Positions 31,524-36,316 of a DNA stretch of 36,316 nt are shown in pieces. A program made the position numbers and the translations under genes. Numbering within the stretch: position 1 is the first letter of the stretch; each line of letters opens with the position of its first letter. The stretch is taken from contig JACUUM010000025.1 in the NCBI GenBank assembly GCA_014859305.1, positions 1-36,316 of the forward strand, read 5' to 3'. This stretch comes from Coriobacteriia bacterium (GTDB taxonomy: Bacteria > Actinomycetota > Coriobacteriia > Anaerosomatales > Kmv31). The notes below the pieces were generated by a model. The model did no database searches. It saw only the letters and a list, made by a program, of their open reading frames with translations, and was not told where the DNA came from.

Positions 31524-32447
31524 GTGCTGCCGCTGACCGTCCGCGTCCCCGCATCCTCGGCCAATCTCGGCCCGGGATACGACGCGTTCGGGGTCGCGCT
31601 GGGCCTGCACGCCCGCTTCTCCGCCGAGGTGGCGGACGAGTGGTCCGTCCGCGTCGTCGGCGAGGGCGCGGCCGAGCTGCCCGCCGGTCTCGACAACCCC
31701 GTGGTGCTCGCGATGCGGCGCGTGTTCGGCGAGTGCGGCGACGATCGGCTCCGGGCCCGCGTCTTCTGCCACAGCCGAATCCCCGTGGGACGGGGGTTCG
31801 GTTCCTCGGCGGCCGCGATCGTGGCCGGGTGCGTCCTGGCGGATGCGCTGTGCTCCGTGCCCCTGGGGCGGGACACGCTCTTCGGGATCGCGGTGGGGAT
31901 CGAGGGACACGCGGACAACGTCGCCGCCGCCCTGTACGGGGGGTTCACCGTCGCGTGGCGTGACGAGGCGGGCGCGCGCTGCACCCGTATCGACCCGCCG
32001 GGGCTTGCGGCCGTGCTCCTGCCGGCGGGCGGGACGCGCTCGACGCCGGAGGCCCGCGCCGCCCTGCCCCCGACGGTCTCCCACGGCGACGCCGCCTTCA
32101 CCGCCGGACGCGCCGGCCTGATGGCAGCCGGCCTCGCGCTGGGGCGGCCCGACCTCGTGCGCTACGGCGCGGAGGACCGGCTGCACGAGCCGTACCGCTC
32201 GGGCGGCCCTCGGACGGCTCCGGACGCCCGGCGGGCGCTGCTGGAGGCGGGTGCCGACGCGGCGGTGCTCTCGGGCTCGGGCCCGAGTCTCGTCGCTCTG
32301 GTGGTGGACGCCTCGGACGGCATCGCGATGCATCGGGCTGAACGCGTCGCCAAGCGCGTGCGCCGTGCGCTTCGGTCGATCCCGGATTGGGAAGAGCCGC
32401 TTGCGGTGGCCGTCGATCGTGAAGGGGCGGTGCTCGAGGACCGGTGA
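31524..32447 (+). CDS. thrB: homoserine kinase (GHMP family)
   Basis: A 307-residue GHMP kinase phosphorylating homoserine on the way to threonine. The N-terminal VRVPASSANLGPGYDAFG is diagnostic for ThrB. The ATP loop is PVGRGFGSSAAA (Gly93-Ser94-Ser95), and the C-terminal glycine motif is VLSGSGPSLVALV. The GTG start follows AAGGGG. Threonine synthase (thrC) is not in the window, where hom-thrC-thrB is common; instead the stop overlaps an O-antigen-ligase-like gene by four bases. Confidence 0.95.
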   Translation: MLPLTVRVPASSANLGPGYDAFGVALGLHARFSAEVADEWSVRVVGEGAAELPAGLDNPVVLAMRRVFGECGDDRLRARVFCHSRIPVGRGFGSSAAAIVAGCVLADALCSVPLGRDTLFGIAVGIEGHADNVAAALYGGFTVAWRDEAGARCTRIDPPGLAAVLLPAGGTRSTPEARAALPPTVSHGDAAFTAGRAGLMAAGLALGRPDLVRYGAEDRLHEPYRSGGPRTAPDARRALLEAGADAAVLSGSGPSLVALVVDASDGIAMHRAERVAKRVRRALRSIPDWEEPLAVAVDREGAVLEDR

Positions 32448-33835
32448 ACGGGCACGCACAACGGCTGCCGCGAGAGGCGCTCCCCTGGGCCGGCGCATGT
32501 CTTGCCGCCGGACTCGCGGCGGGGGTGCTCGCGGGCCAGGAGCATCTCGTCGCGGGCCTCGGCGCTCCGGCGCGCTGGGCGGCGCTGGCCGCGCTGGTGG
32601 CGGCGATCCTGTATCGTCCTCGGCTGGGCCTGTGGGTGATGCTCGTCGCGGCGCCTCTGAACGACTACGGCCGCATCGTGACCGGCCCGGTGCCCGTCAC
32701 CGTCTTCCAGGCCGCACTGGGGGCGTCGCTCGTCGCTTGGGGATGGCTGCTGCTTGCGGGCGAGGTCAGGCTGCACCGGCCGAACCGCCTGCAGCTCGCG
32801 CTCGTCCTGCCCTTCCTGGCGGCGCTGTGGTCGCTGCCTCTCTCGCTGGACCCGTCGCGCACGGCCTACGGCGCCGCGCGCCTGCTGTTCCTGTGGCTGT
32901 TCGCGCTGATCGTGTCCTACTCCGCCGAGGACCCCCGGCGCCGGGAGCGGATCGTGGAGGTGTTCGTCTGGACCGGCGTCGCCCTGGCGGTCGTCTCGTT
33001 CGCGCAGTACGCGTTCCCCGGGCTCCCGGTCGGCAACACCCATCTCCAGTACGACGCCGCCGGCGTCGACGTGCTGACCCGCCCCGCCGCGTTCTTCCTC
33101 GACCCCAATTTCCTCGCGGGCTACCTGGCGGTGGCCTCGCTGGTCTCGCTGGTCCGCGTGGTGCACTCCTCCTCGCGCCGCGAGGCCGCGCTCTGGGCCG
33201 TCCCCACGGTGCTGTGCGCGACGGCCATGGCGCTCACGCTCTCGCGCTCCGGCCTCGTGGGCTTCCTCGCCGGGGCCGTCGCTGTCGTGCTGACCGCGCC
33301 GCCCAGGCGGCGGCGCGCGATGCTCGTCGCCGCGCTCCTGCTGGCCGTTCTCGCCGTCCCGGTGATCCCCGAGCGCTACGTGCAGCGCGTGACGGCGCTG
33401 GGCGACGTGATGAGCGAGGGATCGCTCGCCACCCGCTTCTTCATGGTCGGTTCCACCCTCGAGATCATCCGCGACTTCTGGGGCACGGGCACCGGCCTGG
33501 CCGCGTTCGACGTCGCCTACCCGTCGTACCGCCGGATCGGCGCCCTGCCGAGGATCCTGAGGCCCCACGAGGTCCCGCTGGCTCTGCCCGCCGAGATGGG
33601 CGTGGCCGGGCTGATCGCCGAGGTCGCGCTCCTCGCGGCGGTCCTGTGGGCGTTCGCCGCCGCGCGCCGCAGGGGGTGGCGGGTCACCGACGCGGTCGTG
33701 CTGACGGGCGTGCTCACGTTGCTGGTCCAGTCCTGGTTCCAGTACTATCTCTACTTCGAGTACCTGTGGCTCTTCGCCGCCCTAGCCGCGGCGCTGCCCG
33801 CCCCCGACGCACAGCGAGGAGCCGGACGTGCCTGA
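32444..33835 (+). CDS. O-antigen ligase/Wzy-like polysaccharide membrane protein
   Basis: A 463-residue protein with about 11-12 hydrophobic spans, resembling the O-antigen ligase/polymerase superfamily. There is a large external segment between spans at about 180-230 (with DPNFLAGYLAVAS) and the typical MALTLSRSGLVGFLAG span. A second external loop containing FWGTGTGLAAFDVAYPSYRR and ILRPHEVPLAL holds the conserved Gly/Arg/His-type residues where WaaL/Wzy act. In a Gram-positive it probably polymerises or attaches a wall or exopolysaccharide. GTG 32444 overlaps the thrB stop (GTGA), and its own end overlaps the Wzz-like gene by eight bases. Confidence 0.8.
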   Translation: MNGHAQRLPREALPWAGACLAAGLAAGVLAGQEHLVAGLGAPARWAALAALVAAILYRPRLGLWVMLVAAPLNDYGRIVTGPVPVTVFQAALGASLVAWGWLLLAGEVRLHRPNRLQLALVLPFLAALWSLPLSLDPSRTAYGAARLLFLWLFALIVSYSAEDPRRRERIVEVFVWTGVALAVVSFAQYAFPGLPVGNTHLQYDAAGVDVLTRPAAFFLDPNFLAGYLAVASLVSLVRVVHSSSRREAALWAVPTVLCATAMALTLSRSGLVGFLAGAVAVVLTAPPRRRRAMLVAALLLAVLAVPVIPERYVQRVTALGDVMSEGSLATRFFMVGSTLEIIRDFWGTGTGLAAFDVAYPSYRRIGALPRILRPHEVPLALPAEMGVAGLIAEVALLAAVLWAFAAARRRGWRVTDAVVLTGVLTLLVQSWFQYYLYFEYLWLFAALAAALPAPDAQRGAGRA

Positions 33836-34601
33836 CCCCCTGGGAACGTGGCTCGCCGTCGTGAGACGCCAGTGGTGGGTGGTCGCGCTCACCATCGTCG
33901 TCGCCGTGGCCGTCGGCTATGCGAGCTCGTTGGTCGCCGACGAGCCCGAACCGGAGTACGAGGGGCGGGCGCGGATCGTCGTCGAGCCCAAGACGCTGGG
34001 CAAGTACTATCGCCTCCCGCAGGTCGACGAGCTGCTCACGGACGTGTCCTCCGAGCAGTTCGCGACACGCACGGCCGTGGAGACGGGGATCGACGAACGC
34101 CACCTGGAGGCGGGTCTTCGCGTCTTCAGCCTCAAGAACCCCCAGACCGCCCTCGTCGTCGCCTACCGCTCGAGCGAGTCCAGCGAGGCGTTGCAGGTAG
34201 CCGACGAGGTCGCCAAGCGCGTAGTGAAGCGCGCGCTGGCGCTGGGCCAGAAGGAGGTCGATCAGACCAAGAGGGAGATCCGGCTCACCGAGAAGGCCAT
34301 CCGTCAGATCGAGGCGATGTCCATCGTGGCCGACCAGTCGCTGCGCCGCCCCGAACGCGCGGCGGCCGCGCGCGACCTGTGGGAGATGAACCTCCAGCTC
34401 GAGTCGCTGCGCGACGGGCTCGAGAAGATAATGAGCGCGTACTCCTACAGCGGGGGAGCTACCGTCGCTCAGCTGCCGGTGATAGAACGCCGCGCCTCCG
34501 GCGTCGCCGGCGCGGCGCTCGCCGGTCTCGCCGCGGGCATGGCCGTGGCGGCCGTGAGGGAGGCGTACTTCCGGCGCCGCGCGCCGGACGAGGCGGCCTA
34601 G
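33828..34601 (+). CDS. Wzz/CapA-like chain-length determinant (polysaccharide co-polymerase)
   Basis: A 257-residue protein with two spans near residues 19-38 and 224-244 and an external region between. This is the Wzz/GNVR layout. Between the spans are an alpha/beta part (YEGRARIVVEP, then ALVVAYRSS) and a long charged helix about 140-175 rich in Lys, Glu, Gln and Arg that could form a coiled coil. There is no C-terminal tyrosine-kinase domain. It probably sets chain length for the polymer made by the upstream ligase/polymerase-like protein. Its TAG stop codon lies inside the 4-bp target duplication of the adjacent IS element, so the coding sequence is intact up to the insertion point. Confidence 0.75.
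   Translation: MPDPLGTWLAVVRRQWWVVALTIVVAVAVGYASSLVADEPEPEYEGRARIVVEPKTLGKYYRLPQVDELLTDVSSEQFATRTAVETGIDERHLEAGLRVFSLKNPQTALVVAYRSSESSEALQVADEVAKRVVKRALALGQKEVDQTKREIRLTEKAIRQIEAMSIVADQSLRRPERAAAARDLWEMNLQLESLRDGLEKIMSAYSYSGGATVAQLPVIERRASGVAGAALAGLAAGMAVAAVREAYFRRRAPDEAA
34598..34601 (+). repeat. target-site duplication, left copy (CTAG)
   Basis: CTAG immediately before the left IS end, matching CTAG at 36271-36274. A 4-bp duplication fits the IS1380 family. It includes the TAG stop codon of the Wzz-like gene. Confidence 0.85.
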
Positions 34602-34617
34602 CCTCGATTCTGCACGA
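34602..34617 (+). repeat. IS left inverted repeat
   Basis: Reads CCTCGATTCTGCACGA; pairs with the right end with one mismatch (T/C at position 8). Confidence 0.92.
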
Positions 34618-34646
34618 GTAGTCGCAGGTTTCTGCTAGAAACAGGC

Positions 34647-34717
34647 CACGGTGACCTTCTGAGCTGGGATAATGGGAGCGCGAAGCTTCCATATCCTAGA
34701 CGCCGGAGGTCACCGTG
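34647..34717 (+). promoter_or_regulatory. transposase promoter flanked by an RBS-sequestering inverted repeat
   Basis: CACGGTGACCT (34647-34657) is perfectly complementary to AGGTCACCGTG (34707-34717). The right arm covers part of the ribosome-binding site GGAGGT and the GTG start. A -10-like GATAAT (34668-34673) lies between the arms. A transcript entering from outside would contain both arms and could hide the start, while one begun at the internal promoter (near 34680) would lack the left arm and be translated. Other ISs, such as IS10, use this kind of protection; it is inferred here. Confidence 0.6.
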
Positions 34718-36051
34718 TGGGTGAAACGTACTACGCAGCTCGGTTCGATGGAAGTAGACGCCGACTGCGGCGGCCTCACCTCACGCGCGGGCACCGCGCT
34801 GCTGATCGGCCTGGCCGACTCCCTCGGGCTCACCGACGCGCTCACCTCCGGGCTTGCCGGGTTGTTCACCCGCCGTGTCAAGCACGCCCCCGGTCGGGTG
34901 CTCCGCGATCTGGCCGTCATGCTCGCCGATGGCGGAGATGCGCTCACCGACCTGGGCGCACTGCGCGACCAGGGCGTGCTCTTCGGGGAGGTCGCCTCCG
35001 ATGCTACCGCGTACCGGACGCTCGAGGCCGTGGGCGCCGGACGGCTTGCGCGGCTGCGCGAGGCGCGGGCGGTCGCCCGGGCACGCGCGTGGGAGGCGGG
35101 AGCGGCGCCGGACCGCATCGTGCTCGACATCGACGCGACGCTTCTCACCGCGCACTCCGAGAAGGAAGGTGCCGCCCCCACCTACAAGCGCACCTTCGGC
35201 TTCCACCCGCTGCTTTGCTTCGAGGCGCAAACCGGCGAGGGGCTCTCCGGCATGCTGCGCCCCGGCAACGCCGGGGCCAACACGGCGGCCGATCACATCA
35301 CCGTGCTCGACGCCGCGCTCGCGCAGCTGCCCGCCAGCCGCGTCGGCCCCGGGCTGCTCGTGCGGTGCGACTCGGGCGGAGGGGACGCACGCGTTTGCCG
35401 AGGCGGTCGTGCAGCGCGGACTTACCTTCTCGGTGGGGGTGGATATGTCCGTGCTCGTGCGCGAGGGGATCTGCGAGGTGTTCGATGACGCGCGGGTGCC
35501 CGCCCTGGACGCGGACGGAAGCCCGCGCGAGGGGGCCTGGGTCGCCGAGCTCGACGTGGATCTGGAGGGCGCGGGGTGGCTTGCGGGCACGCGAGCGATC
35601 TGCCGCAAGGAGCGCCCGCATCCCGGCGCACAGCTGCGCTTCACCGACGAGGAGGGCATGCGCTTCCAGGTCTTCCTCACGAACCAGCAAGGCGGGCGCA
35701 TCGCGCGTCTCGAGCAGCTGCACCGGTGCCGAGCCGTCATCGAGGACTCGATCCGTTGCGGCAAGGACACCGGCCTTCGCAACCTGCCCTTCCGCAGCTT
35801 CGCGCTGAACGAGGTGTGGCTCGAACTCGTGCTGATGGCGACCGACCTGCTCGCCTGGACGAAGCGGCTGTTGCTTGCCGGAGAGCTGGCGATCTGCGAG
35901 CCCAAGCGGTTGCGCTATCGGTTGCTGCACGTCGCGGCCAGGCTCGTGCGCCACGCGCGCTAACCTGCGCATGCGCCTGCCGCGCTCCTGGCCGTGGGCC
36001 GGCGCGCTCGTGGATGCCTTCGCGCGCCTGCGGATGCTGCCTTCCGGATAG
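34715..36051 (+). pseudogene. IS1380-family transposase, frameshifted
   Basis: Read in two frames, this is a DDE transposase of about 415 residues. Frame one, from GTG 34715, carries LIGLADSLGLTDAL, RVLRDLAVMLADGGDALTDL, the catalytic Asp in VLDIDATLLTAHSEKEGAAP, GFHPLLCFEA and the second Asp in VRCDSGG. The run GGGG at 35381-35384 then has one base too many, and the protein resumes in the next frame as GTHAFAEAVVQRGLTFSVG, on through PHPGAQLRFTDEEG and RCGKDTGLRNLPFRSFALN to RYRLLHVAARLVRHAR and TAA 35961-35963. Beyond that stop, another frame (35965-36051) reads LRMRLPRSWPWAGAL then FARLRMLPSG, which looks like the usual family C-terminus and implies a second frameshift. Sequencing error cannot be excluded for either. 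Confidence 0.88.
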
Positions 36052-36254
36052 CACCCGACACGACACCGACAACCGAGGCGAACCGCAGGGCTTGCTTCAG
36101 GACGCCCCCGAATCGGAGGAACCAGCGCGAGAACCCTCCCCGGCATGCAGAAGCTCCTCCGACGATGCCTCAGGAGTGCGCCGGGGGCGAGAAAGGCGTG
36201 CCATGGAGGCCTCCGGACACCCGAGCAGCCCTCGGATGGCGGTCAGCGGGCGCT
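36052..36254 (+). other. noncoding right end of the IS
   Basis: About 200 bases without a convincing gene. TCGGAGGA (36113-36120) and TCCTCCGA (36155-36162) can pair with a 34-base loop. Nothing else is recognised. Between the transposase-frame TAA at 35961-35963 and the next gene at 36276 there are 312 bases, all but the last few of them IS tail. Confidence 0.6.
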
Positions 36255-36270
36255 TCGTGCAGGATCGAGG
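36255..36270 (-). repeat. IS right inverted repeat
   Basis: Reads CCTCGATCCTGCACGA on the minus strand, the partner of 34602-34617 with one mismatch. Confidence 0.92.
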
Positions 36271-36274
36271 CTAG
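36271..36274 (+). repeat. target-site duplication, right copy (CTAG)
   Basis: CTAG directly after the right IS end, identical to 34598-34601. Confidence 0.85.
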
Positions 36275-36275
36275 G

Positions 36276-36316
36276 ATGGCGAGTAGTCGAGTCGGGCGGG
36301 ACCTGCGTGCGTGGTG
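36276..36316 (+). CDS. start of a gene cut by the window end
   Basis: ATG 36276 opens a frame reading MASSRVGRDLRAW to the end of the window. Removing the IS and one CTAG copy puts this ATG one base after the TAG stop of the Wzz-like gene, with GAGG about nine bases upstream, so it was probably the next gene of that polysaccharide operon. With the IS present its native ribosome-binding region is displaced. Too short to name. Confidence 0.5.
   Translation, partial: MASSRVGRDLRAW

Larger units (their letters stand above)
34602..36270 (+). mobile_element. IS1380-family insertion sequence, 1669 bp, complete ends
   Basis: The ends are 16-bp inverted repeats, CCTCGATTCTGCACGA at 34602-34617 and its complement with one mismatch (reading CCTCGATCCTGCACGA inward) at 36255-36270. 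Both sides are flanked by CTAG. The 1669-bp length, the 4-bp duplication and a DDE transposase of IS1380 type all fit that family. The element carries one transposase gene, frameshifted, and about 200 bases of noncoding DNA at its right end. The sharp duplication and near-identical ends suggest a fairly recent insertion. Confidence 0.93.

Noticed and set aside
28708-31554. Very long open frame on the minus strand opposite lysA and hom (and similar ones elsewhere, e.g. opposite topA, nuoH-K and nuoN)
   Set aside because: They mirror the codon positions of strongly recognised + strand genes in GC-rich DNA, are low-complexity (His/Arg/Gln/Gly-rich) and show no family motifs.
35381-35384. Programmed frameshift in the transposase
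   Set aside because: IS1380 transposases are normally a single frame, there is no A/T slippery heptamer or clear downstream stimulator, and a second lesion lies near the C-terminus.
1-36316. CRISPR arrays, rRNA genes, replication origin, riboswitches
   Set aside because: No regularly spaced repeats, no rRNA-like sequence, no DnaA-box cluster and no leader long enough or conserved enough to call a riboswitch were seen.

Overview
The window is high-GC bacterial DNA, about 36 kb, and every gene is read from the + strand. Gene content suggests an actinobacterium, most likely a Coriobacteriia-type anaerobe. The signs are an archaeal-looking topoisomerase I with several zinc ribbons, a class I two-subunit (Fe-S) fumarase, an 11-subunit complex I without NuoE, NuoF or NuoG, a surface protein with cell-wall-binding repeat 2 (CWB2) units, and an IS1380-family element of the actinobacterial type. 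This placement is an inference from family resemblance, because the window has no rRNA.

Layout. (1) 145-3386: topA and a nitrilase-fold protein that appears to have lost a catalytic Glu. (2) 3533-10410: a tightly packed unit of mdh, fumA, an MFS transporter, fumB, tmk, holB and ricT, ending in a tRNA-Thr(CGT). The two fumarase subunit genes are separated by the transporter. Together mdh and fumAB interconvert oxaloacetate, malate and fumarate. tmk-holB-ricT is a familiar bacterial neighbourhood. (3) 10411-13233: a cassette with visibly lower GC just after the tRNA. It holds a lone 68-residue LuxR-type HTH protein, a 137-residue exported protein of no family I recognise, a very strong terminator, a BcrA/LanF-like ABC ATPase, its six-span permease and a 33-residue membrane peptide. 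This is the best candidate for an undescribed system: a secreted, possibly bacteriocin-like product with its own transporter or immunity genes. (4) 13327-22974: nuoABCDHIJKLMN, a proton-pumping quinone reductase without the NADH-oxidising module. (5) 23104-26772: an HtrA-like membrane-anchored protease, rlmH and a CWB2 surface protein. (6) 26933-34601: argS, lysA, hom and thrB, the last running by overlap into an O-antigen-ligase-like membrane protein and a Wzz-like protein. (7) 34602-36270: a complete IS1380-family element with 16-bp inverted ends and a 4-bp CTAG target duplication. It sits exactly between the stop codon of the Wzz-like gene and the start codon of the next gene, which is cut by the window end. 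Its transposase is frameshifted.

Several genes are preceded by a -10-like hexamer (TATACT, TATCCT, GATACT, TACAAT), mostly without a good -35. Clear intrinsic terminators are seen at 11421-11467 and 26793-26826. No CRISPR array, replication origin or rRNA is visible. Functional statements rest on reading motifs by eye; no database search was possible.
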